Origin: an uncultured Bacteroides sp.
Lineage (GTDB): Bacteria; Bacteroidota; Bacteroidia; Bacteroidales; Bacteroidaceae
NCBI RefSeq assembly: GCF_963675905.1
Contig: NZ_OY780936.1
Coordinates: 62,001-126,000, forward strand
DNA: 64,000 nucleotides
Reading direction: 5' to 3'
Numbering within the stretch: the first letter of the stretch is position 1; every line of letters starts with the position of its first letter. This document shows, one piece after another, positions 18,685 to 27,110 of the stretch. Under the pieces are notes generated by a model, which had not been told where the DNA came from, made no database searches, and saw only the letters and a list, made by a program, of their open reading frames with translations. The translations under genes were made by a program, and so were the position numbers.

Positions 18685-19379
18685 AGCAAATGAAAATAGG
18701 AATAATGCAACCATATTTTTTGCCTTATATTGGATATTTTCAGCTAATAAAGGCAGTTGATCAGTATATAGTTTGCGATGACCTTAATTATATAAATAAT
18801 GGATGGATTAACCGGAACAATATTCTGATTGGTGGGGAAAAAAGACTATGTACTATTCCGTTGAAAAAAGCAAGCCAGAATAAGTTGATTAACCAGATAG
18901 AAATAGTGGATGACTTTTCGAGATTATTGAAAACAGTCGAGGTGAATTATGCTAAAGCTCCTTACTTTAAGGACGTTATTCAATTAGTGGAAAGAATGTT
19001 CTCTTATAAGAACAGATGTTTATCAAATTTTGTACTTAATAGCATAAAGGAGGTGCTTCAATATTTGGGAGTAAGCACTCCGATAATTATTTCTTCTACA
19101 TTGGATAAAGATTGTTCATTGAAGGGAAAAGATAAGATAATTAATATTTGTAAGGGACTTGGAGCAGAGATTTATATCAATGCAATAGGTGGACAGAAAT
19201 TATATAATAGAGCAGAATTTGCAGCCCAAGGTATAGAATTGAAATTCTTGGAAACAGAACTAGTTCCTTATAAACAGTTTGACAAGGAGTTTATACCTAT
19301 GCTGTCTATTTTAGATATTATGATGTTTAATTCTGTTGACGAAATAAACCTAATGCTGGGTAACTATATACTTATTTAA
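18681..19379 (+). CDS. WbqC-family protein, tandem copy 2
   Basis: 232 residues; start ATG overlaps the stop of copy 1 (ATGA), although an internal ATG three codons later would line up with the other copies. It has GIMQPYFLPYIGYFQLI, DDLNYINNGWINRNN, NYAKAPYFKDV, YINAIGGQKLY and SILDIMMFNSVDEIN. It shares with copy 3 the block GIELKFLETELVPYKQF, so copies 2 and 3 are a closer pair. The catalytic motif candidates (QPYFLPY, DD, GWINRN) are all kept, so it is unlikely to be a decaying duplicate. Confidence 0.88.
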   Translation: MKQMKIGIMQPYFLPYIGYFQLIKAVDQYIVCDDLNYINNGWINRNNILIGGEKRLCTIPLKKASQNKLINQIEIVDDFSRLLKTVEVNYAKAPYFKDVIQLVERMFSYKNRCLSNFVLNSIKEVLQYLGVSTPIIISSTLDKDCSLKGKDKIINICKGLGAEIYINAIGGQKLYNRAEFAAQGIELKFLETELVPYKQFDKEFIPMLSILDIMMFNSVDEINLMLGNYILI

Positions 19380-19419
19380 TGAAGTGAAAATGAATTGGTG
19401 AAGCTTGATAAAAAAAATT

Positions 19420-20109
19420 ATGAAATTAGGAATAATGCAACCTTATTTTTTACCATATATCGGTTATTTTCAATTGATAAAGGCTGTTGATAAATATGTG
19501 GTTTCTGACGATTTACATTATATTAAACATGGATGGATTAACAGAAACTATATATTAGTTAACAATGAAAAGAAAATGTTTACTATTAAACTAAAAAAAG
19601 CAAGTTCTAATAAATTAATTAATGAGATAGAAATATTGGATGACTTTAATGATTGGTTTAAAACAATCCGTCTGAATTATTCTAAAGCACCTTATTATAA
19701 AGATGTGTCGTGTTTGTTGAAAAGGATTGTTACTTATGAAAATAGATGTTTGTCTGAATTTATTATTAATAGTCTGAAAGAAATACTTCTTTATTTACAT
19801 ATAAAAACTCCGATCTTGAAGGAGTCCCAATTGAATAAAGATCATTTAGTGAAGGGGAAAGATGAGATTATTGAACTTTGTCATCTTTTGAGAGCTAATA
19901 ATTATATCAATGCAATAGGTGGGCAGAATCTATATGATAAAGCATATTTTTCCGATCATGGAATAGAACTGAATTTTATAAAAACAGAATTAGTTCCTTA
20001 TAAACAATTTAGAAACGAATTTATACCTTCTCTCTCCATCTTGGATATTATGATGTTTAATTCTGTTGATGAAATTAACTGCATGCTGGATCAATATTAC
20101 TTAATATAA
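19420..20109 (+). CDS. WbqC-family protein, tandem copy 3
   Basis: About 229 residues from the ATG at 19420; an upstream in-frame TTG at 19405 would add five residues not found in the paralogues. Conserved blocks: GIMQPYFLPYIGYFQLI, DDLHYIKHGWINRNY, NYSKAPYYKDV, NYINAIGGQNLYD, SILDIMMFNSVDEIN. It is separated from copy 2 by 40 bases, the only sizeable gap inside the array. The lysine-rich, very AT-rich sequence is similar to its neighbours, with no sign of recent import. Confidence 0.87.
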   Translation: MKLGIMQPYFLPYIGYFQLIKAVDKYVVSDDLHYIKHGWINRNYILVNNEKKMFTIKLKKASSNKLINEIEILDDFNDWFKTIRLNYSKAPYYKDVSCLLKRIVTYENRCLSEFIINSLKEILLYLHIKTPILKESQLNKDHLVKGKDEIIELCHLLRANNYINAIGGQNLYDKAYFSDHGIELNFIKTELVPYKQFRNEFIPSLSILDIMMFNSVDEINCMLDQYYLI

Positions 20110-20114
20110 ATATT

Positions 20115-20804
20115 ATGAAGCTAGGAATAATGCAGCCTTATTTTCTGCCTTATATTGGATATTTTCAGTTGATTAAGGCAGTTGATAAATACGTTGTTTT
20201 TGATGACGTGAATTATATTATGCGTGGATGGATTAATAGGAATAACTTTCTTGTAAATGGAGAAAAAATTCTTCTGACCATATCTTTGAAGAAATCTAGC
20301 TCAAATAGGTTGATTAATCAAATAGAGATTGCGGATAATTTTACAAACTTCATGAAGACGGTTCAGCAAAATTATGGAAAGGCTCCTTATTTCAAAGATG
20401 TATATCCATTACTTGAAAGAATTGTACAATATGATGATAAATGTTTATCGAGGTTTAATGCTAATAGTATAAAAGAAATTTGTAATTATCTAGGTATTGA
20501 TACAACATTGTTAATTTCCTCTGATTTGCCCAAGGATTGTTCTTTAAAAGGAATGGCAAAAGGTCTTGAAATATGTAGGCTTCTTAAAACTGATGTTTAC
20601 ATTAATGCAATTGGTGGACAGAAACTTTACAAAAAAGAAGATTTCTCATTGTACAATATTGAGCTGTATTTTTTACAAACGGACAATATATCATATAAAC
20701 AGTTTAACAAAACTTTCATCTCGAATCTTTCTATTTTGGATGTCTTAATGTTCAACTCGGTAAAAGATGCAAATACATTATTGGATAAGTATAAACTAAT
20801 ATAA
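20115..20804 (+). CDS. WbqC-family protein, tandem copy 4
   Basis: 229 residues; starts five bases after copy 3. Blocks GIMQPYFLPYIGYFQLI, DDVNYIMRGWINRNNFLVNG, NYGKAPYFKDV, YINAIGGQKLYKK, SILDVLMFNSV. It resembles copy 1 in the DDVNYIMRGWINRNNF and DDKCLSRF blocks and copies 2-3 in the INAIGGQ block, as expected if the array grew by repeated duplication with some exchange. It is followed by a GT2 glycosyltransferase. Confidence 0.87.
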   Translation: MKLGIMQPYFLPYIGYFQLIKAVDKYVVFDDVNYIMRGWINRNNFLVNGEKILLTISLKKSSSNRLINQIEIADNFTNFMKTVQQNYGKAPYFKDVYPLLERIVQYDDKCLSRFNANSIKEICNYLGIDTTLLISSDLPKDCSLKGMAKGLEICRLLKTDVYINAIGGQKLYKKEDFSLYNIELYFLQTDNISYKQFNKTFISNLSILDVLMFNSVKDANTLLDKYKLI

Positions 20805-20815
20805 AATTGAATAGC

Positions 20816-21796
20816 ATGAATGCTGAGATTGTTCCCAAAGTAAGTGTTATATGTCTGGCATATAACCACGAGTCTTTTATCAGAAAATGTATGGATGGCT
20901 TTGTGATGCAGCAAGCAAACTTTTCTTTTGAAGTGTTGGTTCATGATGATGCATCGACAGATAATACAGCCAGCATTATTCGTGAATATGAAGTTAAATA
21001 TCCGGATCTTATCAAACCAATTTATCAGACCGAAAACAAATATTCACAAAAAATAGATATTCCTAGGACCTATCAATATCCAAGAGCAAAAGGTGAGTAT
21101 ATTGCTATTTGTGAAGGTGATGATTACTGGATTGACCCATTGAAATTGCAAAAGCAGGTGGATTTTTTGGATGAAAATCCTGATTATGGACTGGTATGGA
21201 CTGATGTGAACTGTTTGCACCAGGAATCGCAGAAATTGCAGGAAGGTTATTTTAAAAAAGATGTATTTGATTTTTGTAACAGCTTTAATGACTACTTGTT
21301 GTATGCACCTTTCAGGGCACCTTGTACCTGGGTCTTCAGAAAAAAATGTATTTGTGCTAAACACATGTCTTATGTTGCCGGAGATTTGCCTTTGATTCTT
21401 GATGTACTAGCTTGTTACAAAGTGAAGAAAATGGATGATGTCACAGCAGTATATAGGGTGCTGGATAAAAGTGCCAGTCATTTCTGTAATGTGGATAAAT
21501 TTTATGCTTTTATGAAGGGTATTTATCGAATAAAAATAGATTATGCCTTGAAGTATAATGTAAGTGAAAAACTCGTTGAAACGATTAATTTGAAATATTG
21601 TAAAGATTCTTATTTGTATGCTGCGGCGGCAGGGGATATGGAACAGGTTATAACGGCTCGTAAAATGCTTCTGGGAAGAGATGACTTGACTAAAGAATTA
21701 AAACTGAGAATGTTACTGTCTAGATTTAGAACAGGACGATTATGTCTTAAAATCAGAGTTAAAATTTTTCTGATAAAAAAAAGACTGACTTCATAA
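20816..21796 (+). CDS. Glycosyltransferase, GT2 family
   Basis: About 326 residues from the ATG at 20816 (a TTG at 20807 is less likely). The GT-A fold is clear: VSVICLAYNHESFIRKCMDGF, EVLVHDDASTDNT (nucleotide-binding DDAST) and EYIAICEGDDYW, where the EGDD holds the metal-binding DxD-type acidic pair. It would transfer one sugar onto the growing lipid-linked oligosaccharide. The last ~40 residues are basic. Position: between the WbqC array and a GT4 gene in the same operon. Confidence 0.9.
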   Translation: MNAEIVPKVSVICLAYNHESFIRKCMDGFVMQQANFSFEVLVHDDASTDNTASIIREYEVKYPDLIKPIYQTENKYSQKIDIPRTYQYPRAKGEYIAICEGDDYWIDPLKLQKQVDFLDENPDYGLVWTDVNCLHQESQKLQEGYFKKDVFDFCNSFNDYLLYAPFRAPCTWVFRKKCICAKHMSYVAGDLPLILDVLACYKVKKMDDVTAVYRVLDKSASHFCNVDKFYAFMKGIYRIKIDYALKYNVSEKLVETINLKYCKDSYLYAAAAGDMEQVITARKMLLGRDDLTKELKLRMLLSRFRTGRLCLKIRVKIFLIKKRLTS

Positions 21797-21810
21797 AAAT
21801 AATACCTTAA

Positions 21811-23061
21811 ATGAAAATACTTTGGATTACTAATATATTATTTCCTGATCTGTGTAAAGAATTGGGAATGAAAGAACTTGTTACCGGAGGATGGATGTAT
21901 TCCTTGGCAAAATTACTAATATGCGAATCTTCTGTGAAGTTGGCAGTAGCTACTGTTTACTCTGGCAAAATTTTAATGAGCAAGGAGATAAATGGCATTT
22001 CCTACTTCTTGTTGCCTTTACAAAGAGATAATAAAAGATATAGCAAGAATATGGAGAAATACTGGTTAGAGGTGCAGGATGAATTTCAACCAGATGCTGT
22101 TCATATACATGGCACTGAGTTTGCTCATGGATTGGCTTATATAAGGGCTTGTTCCCCAAAAAATGTGACAATTTCCATTCAGGGATTATTGAGTGTGTAT
22201 GAACGGTATTACTATACAGGAATTACAAACGCTGAAATATTTAAAAATATATCGCTTAGGGATATACTGAAAATGGATACAATTTTTCAGCAAAGGGTGA
22301 AGATGCGAAAACGGGGTATGCTGGAGCATGAATACATTCAATCTGTAGATTATGTGATTGGAAGGACCAGCTGGGATATGGCACATGTTTTGACTATTAA
22401 TCCTAAGGTGAACTACCTTTTTTGCAACGAAACACTAAGAGGAGAGTTTTATCAGCATACATGGTCTTTGAAGAGTTGCGAAAAGCATTCTGTTTTTGTA
22501 AGTCAAGCAGCTTATCCTATAAAAGGACTGCATCAGGTGTTGAAAGCTTTGCCTAGTGTGTTGAAGAAATATCCGGATACGAAATTATATATAGGAGGAA
22601 GTGATTGTATTCCGCATAATTTGAAAGAGAAGCTTCTGCAAACTGGGTATGACAAGTATATTCTGAGGTTGATGAAAAAGTTAAAAATCAGAGATAAGGT
22701 GATATATACAGGAATTCTAGGTGAGAAGGAGATGTGCAACAGATATCTTAAATCTCATCTTTTCGTTTGTCCTTCTTCCATAGAAAATAGTCCTAATTCA
22801 GTGGGTGAATCTCAGTTGTTAGGTGTGCCGTGTATCGCATCTTATGTTGGGGGTATTCCAGATATGATAGAAAGCGGGAAGACTGGCTTATTGTATAGGT
22901 TTGAAGAAACTGAAATGCTGTCAAAAGCGATTTGTGAGATTTTTGGGAATGATAATCTTGCGGAATTACTTTCATTCAACGAACAGGCTGTTGCTGCAGG
23001 AAGGCATTCGGGAGAAGTGAATAGGAACACAATGATAGCTATTTATAAGGCTATTTGTTAA
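21811..23061 (+). CDS. Glycosyltransferase, GT4 family
   Basis: 416 residues with both GT-B halves: an N-terminal domain (MKILWITNILFPDLCKELG...TGGWMYSLAKLL) and a C-terminal donor domain with VSQAAYPIKGLHQVLKALP, YIGGSD and PSSIENSPNSVGESQLLGVPCIASYVGGIPDMIE, which contains the E-x7-type motif. It belongs to the retaining GT4 group. Starts 14 bases after the GT2 gene. Sugar and linkage unknown. Confidence 0.9.
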   Translation: MKILWITNILFPDLCKELGMKELVTGGWMYSLAKLLICESSVKLAVATVYSGKILMSKEINGISYFLLPLQRDNKRYSKNMEKYWLEVQDEFQPDAVHIHGTEFAHGLAYIRACSPKNVTISIQGLLSVYERYYYTGITNAEIFKNISLRDILKMDTIFQQRVKMRKRGMLEHEYIQSVDYVIGRTSWDMAHVLTINPKVNYLFCNETLRGEFYQHTWSLKSCEKHSVFVSQAAYPIKGLHQVLKALPSVLKKYPDTKLYIGGSDCIPHNLKEKLLQTGYDKYILRLMKKLKIRDKVIYTGILGEKEMCNRYLKSHLFVCPSSIENSPNSVGESQLLGVPCIASYVGGIPDMIESGKTGLLYRFEETEMLSKAICEIFGNDNLAELLSFNEQAVAAGRHSGEVNRNTMIAIYKAIC

Positions 23062-23066
23062 TCTGA

Positions 23067-23657
23067 ATGAAAATGGAAGTACTAATATACGATATTTACA
23101 GGGCTTTTATGAAAATAAGAATCGCCTACTATAAGATAGTGAACTTTTTTTTAGCTAAAGTTCATTTCGTGAAAGTTGGAAAGCATTGTAAGTTTGATGG
23201 TAGGACGATTTGGCGTAAACTTCCTGGTTCGAAAATTATAATAGGAGATAAATGTATTTTCAACTCGTCTCATGCATCGAATAGGATTGGGGTTTATACT
23301 CCATGCATGTTTTCTACACTTTCAACGGAGGGGGTTATTGAAGTGGGACGTAATTGTGGCTTTTCAGGTACTGTAGTGGCTGGGGCTGTTCATGTTAAGC
23401 TGGGAAATAATGTTAGATGTGGTGCAAATACATTGATTACCGATTCGGACTGGCATTGTGATGATTACCGAGCAGGTGTGAATGCCGGAGTGGTGATTGA
23501 TGATAATGTGTGGCTGGGTTATGGAGTGAAAGTACTGAAAGGTGTGCATATTGGTGAAAATTCGCTGATTGGAGCAGGTAGTATCGTGACTAAGGATGTT
23601 CCGGCCAATGTAGTGGCGGCGGGTAATCCCTGTAAAGTGATTAAGATAATTGGTTGA
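23067..23657 (+). CDS. Left-handed beta-helix (hexapeptide) acyltransferase
   Basis: 196 residues. Isoleucine/valine/glycine-rich hexapeptide repeats run from about residue 50 to the end: SKIIIGDKCIF, GVIEVGRNCGFSG, VHVKLGNNVRCGANTLITDSDWH, VWLGYGVKVLKGVHIGENSLIGAGSIVTKDVPANVVAAGNPCKVIK. The DSDWH segment supplies the catalytic His region of WcaF/LacA-like acetyltransferases. It probably acetylates a sugar of the repeat unit. A basic N-terminal ~35 residues may sit at the membrane. Its stop overlaps the region just before the next glycosyltransferase start at 23660. Confidence 0.88.
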   Translation: MKMEVLIYDIYRAFMKIRIAYYKIVNFFLAKVHFVKVGKHCKFDGRTIWRKLPGSKIIIGDKCIFNSSHASNRIGVYTPCMFSTLSTEGVIEVGRNCGFSGTVVAGAVHVKLGNNVRCGANTLITDSDWHCDDYRAGVNAGVVIDDNVWLGYGVKVLKGVHIGENSLIGAGSIVTKDVPANVVAAGNPCKVIKIIG

Positions 23658-23659
23658 CC

Positions 23660-24811
23660 ATGAAAAATAAAATTATCTTTTTGGAATGCACCAGACACTA
23701 TAGTTATAGGTTTTCTGCATTTAATACGAAAACGGAGCTGTTGGCTAAAGGTTTGCAACTGCAAGGTGATGATATTTTTATTATTGACTCAATTATCGGA
23801 GAGATAGAATTGACAAAACCACTTTCTAATATTCGGAATGGACTAAGGTTTCAGTTGTTTCCAAGAAAGGGCTTTTTATTTTGGTGTATGGCTAAGAACT
23901 TTATCAGGCTGGCTAAACTGATGAAAAAGGAATATACCCCTGAAGCTAAGAATATAATCGTTTTAACTTGCCCTTTTTATCTGTTGTTTTTGCTTTATAT
24001 ATTGTTGGCAAGGATTTACAGATATAAAGTAGTTTCTATTATAGATGAATGTCATACCGCATTAGAAATTACAGGCTCTTTTGCAAATACGGTAAAAATT
24101 TCCCATTATCTGAATGATCGGACTTTTGGCTATTTCGTGGATGGAATACTTCCTATTTCTCATTTTTTGATGGATAAAATCAGTCATTTCCACAAACCCT
24201 TTTTCCTGTTGCCGATACTGGCAGATTATGACTTTGTTCCTAATATACAGCAACCGCAATCAGACTATTTTCTCTACTGTGGAGTTTGTGGATATTACAG
24301 GGTTATATCAACTATTATAAAGAGTTTTGCACACTTTGTTCAAAAAGGAGGACGACAGAATTTGATATTGATACTATCGGGCGATAAAAGATTAATTGAA
24401 AATGATATTAATGCTTGTAATTTATCTGAAAGAGTTACTATCATGCAAAATGTTACTTATTTAGAGCTACTGCAATTATATAGTAATTCATTAGCACTGC
24501 TAATTCCCCTATCTCCTAGTTCGTTGCAAGATAAGGCTAGATTTAGCCAGAAAATTGCAGAATATCTCTCTTCATCTAGACCTATTATAACAGTGAATGT
24601 AGGAGAAATTCCTTATTATTTCGAAGATAAAAGAAATGCTTTTGTACTGAATGAATTAACTGATAATTCCTTATGTGAAGCTATGCTCTTTGTTGCTGCT
24701 CATTTATCTCTTGCAGATGAGGTGGGTGCCAACGGATATAAAACAGGGAAAGAATCATTTAATTACCTTACTGTATGCGAAAAATTGCATAATTATCTTT
24801 CTATTATTTGA
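23660..24811 (+). CDS. Glycosyltransferase, GT-B fold (GT4-like)
   Basis: About 383 residues from the ATG at 23660; a TTG six bases upstream would overlap the acyltransferase stop. The C-terminal donor half is recognisable in YFLYCGVCGYYRVIST, LILILSGDKRL, ERVTIMQNVTYLELLQLYSNSLALLIPLSPSSLQDKARFSQKIAEYLSSSRPIITVNVGE. The N-terminal half has a hydrophobic stretch (IIVLTCPFYLLFLLYILLARIY) that may contact the membrane. Divergent enough that the family within GT-B is uncertain. Followed by a serine-acetyltransferase-like gene. Confidence 0.78.
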   Translation: MKNKIIFLECTRHYSYRFSAFNTKTELLAKGLQLQGDDIFIIDSIIGEIELTKPLSNIRNGLRFQLFPRKGFLFWCMAKNFIRLAKLMKKEYTPEAKNIIVLTCPFYLLFLLYILLARIYRYKVVSIIDECHTALEITGSFANTVKISHYLNDRTFGYFVDGILPISHFLMDKISHFHKPFFLLPILADYDFVPNIQQPQSDYFLYCGVCGYYRVISTIIKSFAHFVQKGGRQNLILILSGDKRLIENDINACNLSERVTIMQNVTYLELLQLYSNSLALLIPLSPSSLQDKARFSQKIAEYLSSSRPIITVNVGEIPYYFEDKRNAFVLNELTDNSLCEAMLFVAAHLSLADEVGANGYKTGKESFNYLTVCEKLHNYLSII

Positions 24812-24829
24812 TTAATAAAATGATGTTTT

Positions 24830-25399
24830 ATGATTGCTAGTAGAGCTGATTTGAACTATTATTTGAAAGAAGATGCCAAACGAATAGGACGTAAAGTGGG
24901 ACTTCTGAACTTATTATCAGGTAGTGAAACTTATCGCGTTTTCCGGTATTTTCATAATTTGAGATATTTGGAATACTACATGAATGTGACGACCCCGTGG
25001 TATCATATACTGTTTTACTATTGGCATCTGCTTATACATCGTCATTTTTCTGTAAAATTCGGCATGACAGTAGCTCCTAATGTGGCAGGCCCTGGATTTT
25101 TATTTGTCCATCCAGGTTTTTTGCGAATGGCTGGCCCTCCTATTCAAATAGGCAAAAACTGTACGGTACTTCCTAACGTGTTAATAGGAAAGCGACGACC
25201 AGATTTGGAAAACACGGAAGTGGTGATTGGAGACAACTGTTATATCTCAACAGGGGTAACAATATTAGGACCTGTACGCATTGGAAACAATGTAATTATA
25301 GCAGCTCACTCGGTTGTGACAAAAGATGTTCAGGATAATTGTCTTGTAGCAGGAATACCTGCAAAATTTATTAAATATATAGATAAGCCTTTGATCTAA
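24830..25399 (+). CDS. Serine acetyltransferase-like hexapeptide acyltransferase
   Basis: 189 residues. After an alpha-helical N-terminus containing YYWHLLIHRHFSVKFG come hexapeptide coils with the CysE/NodL-type HPGF block and GKNCTVLPNVLIGKRRP, VVIGDNCYISTGVTILGPVRIGNNVIIAAHSVVTKDV. It is shorter than true CysE and in this setting most likely O-acetylates a polysaccharide sugar, not serine. It lies 18 bases after one glycosyltransferase and 10 before another. Confidence 0.85.
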   Translation: MIASRADLNYYLKEDAKRIGRKVGLLNLLSGSETYRVFRYFHNLRYLEYYMNVTTPWYHILFYYWHLLIHRHFSVKFGMTVAPNVAGPGFLFVHPGFLRMAGPPIQIGKNCTVLPNVLIGKRRPDLENTEVVIGDNCYISTGVTILGPVRIGNNVIIAAHSVVTKDVQDNCLVAGIPAKFIKYIDKPLI

Positions 25400-25409
25400 A
25401 GTTATTATT

Positions 25410-26513
25410 ATGAAAAACACACTGCTAATTGCACCAACAGTAGAAAGAGGAGGTATCTCGACCTGGGCAAATAAATATCTAAAATGTTTTGCTTCAACCG
25501 ATTTTCGGCTAGTTTCTATTGATAGCACGGCGAAACACCGTGGGGAAGAGAGTGAAAAGTCTCAACTGAAGCGAATACGTGGAGGTCTACTTGACTTAAA
25601 AGGTTTGAGAAAAGAGGTAAAGGCTGTTATTAAAAATAGACGAATAGATATTATGCATACTACTACAAGCGGTTCTTTGGGTACTTTTCGGGACTATGTA
25701 CTAGGTAAAATATGCAAGAAGAATGGATTGAAAACAATTATGCATTGCCATTATGGAAATATTCCAGAAGTGTTAAATTCAAAAGGATTATTCAAATATT
25801 TCCTTTTATATACGATGGGAATGTATGATGAGCTGTGGATTCTTGATTCAAAAACAGCAGGTGCACTAAAAATATATGATAAGCTTAAGGATAAAGTTTA
25901 TATTATGCCCAATGGTATTGATGTGGCCGATTCTTTCGATAATAGATTGAAAAGTTTTAAAAAGATTGCATTTGTAGGAAGTCTGATTCCGTCCAAAGGC
26001 ATTTTTGAATTAATTGAAGCGGTGCTGAAAATAAAAAGAGATGATGTTATTCTCTATATTATTGGAGCAGGGGATAAAGAAACGAATGAAGTGATAAAGT
26101 TGATGTGTAAGGAACAATTAGGTACAAAGGTACAGCTTTTAGGAAAAATGGCTAATAAGGATGCTGTGAATTTTATGAATAATATTGATATCTTGGCACT
26201 TCCTACCTATTATAAATTTGAAGCTTTTCCTATATCTATATTGGAGGCTATGAGTCGTGGAAAACTGGTGATAGCAACAAACAGAGCAGCAATTCCCAAT
26301 ATGCTTACTGCTTTGGACGGTTCAATGTGTGGTATATTGGTTGAAGAAAAAAGTGTTGATGCAATTAAAAATGCGATTGAATATTGCATTGATCATCCGG
26401 ACGAGGGAAACAAAATGTGCGAGAAAGCTTTTCAGAAAGCTAAGGAATCATACAGTCTGGATGTTGTATATAAAATGAGTGAAGAGAGATATAGATCTTT
26501 ATCAGGAAATTAG
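25410..26513 (+). CDS. Glycosyltransferase, GT4 family
   Basis: 367 residues. N-terminal domain: LLIAPTVERGGISTWANKYL with the GGI glycine-rich acceptor loop; C-terminal domain: KIAFVGSLIPSKGIFELIEAVLKI, VQLLGKMANKDAVNFMNNIDILALPTYYKFEAFPISILEAMSRGKLVIAT, which carries the ExFxxxxLE donor motif. It starts 10 bases after the acyltransferase. Typical retaining hexosyltransferase; sugar unknown. Confidence 0.9.
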   Translation: MKNTLLIAPTVERGGISTWANKYLKCFASTDFRLVSIDSTAKHRGEESEKSQLKRIRGGLLDLKGLRKEVKAVIKNRRIDIMHTTTSGSLGTFRDYVLGKICKKNGLKTIMHCHYGNIPEVLNSKGLFKYFLLYTMGMYDELWILDSKTAGALKIYDKLKDKVYIMPNGIDVADSFDNRLKSFKKIAFVGSLIPSKGIFELIEAVLKIKRDDVILYIIGAGDKETNEVIKLMCKEQLGTKVQLLGKMANKDAVNFMNNIDILALPTYYKFEAFPISILEAMSRGKLVIATNRAAIPNMLTALDGSMCGILVEEKSVDAIKNAIEYCIDHPDEGNKMCEKAFQKAKESYSLDVVYKMSEERYRSLSGN

Positions 26514-26528
26514 ATTAAAAAAGATTAT

Positions 26529-27110
26529 ATGATACGTTATATCCTTTTATATATTATTTATCTGATAAGAAAAATCAAGGATTTAGGTAAGGTGCAATAT
26601 CATGGCTTTACAGTTTGTTTTGCCTTCAAAAATTGTGAGGTTTCAATAGGTAAAGGAACAGATATTTCCAGCGCACCAATGAGTAACTTATTAGGACTTT
26701 ATCAGAAAACAATTATTGTGGCCCGCTACGGAGGTAAAATTAGTATAGGAGAAAGATGTGGAATTTCAGGTTCTACTATCTATTCCACATCTAAAATAAA
26801 TATTGGGAATTATACCAGGGTAGGTGCTAATTGTAAAATAATTGATAATGATTTTCATCCGATGGAATTGGATTACAGGCGAAAAGCATTAAATAAAGAA
26901 TATGCTCGTAGAAAACCTATAAATATTGGTAATGATTGTTTTATAGGTATGAATAGTATTATTTTGAAGGGAACCACATTGGGAAATAATGTGATTGTTG
27001 GAGCTGGAAGTGTCGTTATAGGCGTGTTTCCTGATAATGTTGTTATAGCCGGTAATCCAGCCAAGATTGTTAAGTATTTGAATGAAATAGATCATCAAAT
27101 TCCTGAATAG
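26529..27110 (+). CDS. Hexapeptide acyltransferase (WcaF-like)
   Basis: 193 residues. A hydrophobic N-terminus (YILLYIIYLI) precedes left-handed beta-helix coils: ISIGERCGISGSTIYS, INIGNYTRVGANCKIIDNDFHPM and INIGNDCFIGMNSIILKGTTLGNNVIVGAGSVVIG. The DNDFHP segment is the catalytic His region. It would acetylate a glycan hydroxyl. Its stop (TAG) is immediately followed by the next start codon at 27111. Confidence 0.87.
   Translation: MIRYILLYIIYLIRKIKDLGKVQYHGFTVCFAFKNCEVSIGKGTDISSAPMSNLLGLYQKTIIVARYGGKISIGERCGISGSTIYSTSKINIGNYTRVGANCKIIDNDFHPMELDYRRKALNKEYARRKPINIGNDCFIGMNSIILKGTTLGNNVIVGAGSVVIGVFPDNVVIAGNPAKIVKYLNEIDHQIPE

Noticed and set aside
24830-25399. True serine acetyltransferase CysE
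   Set aside because: The protein lacks the full CysE N-terminal helical domain and lies inside a polysaccharide operon, so sugar O-acetylation is more likely.
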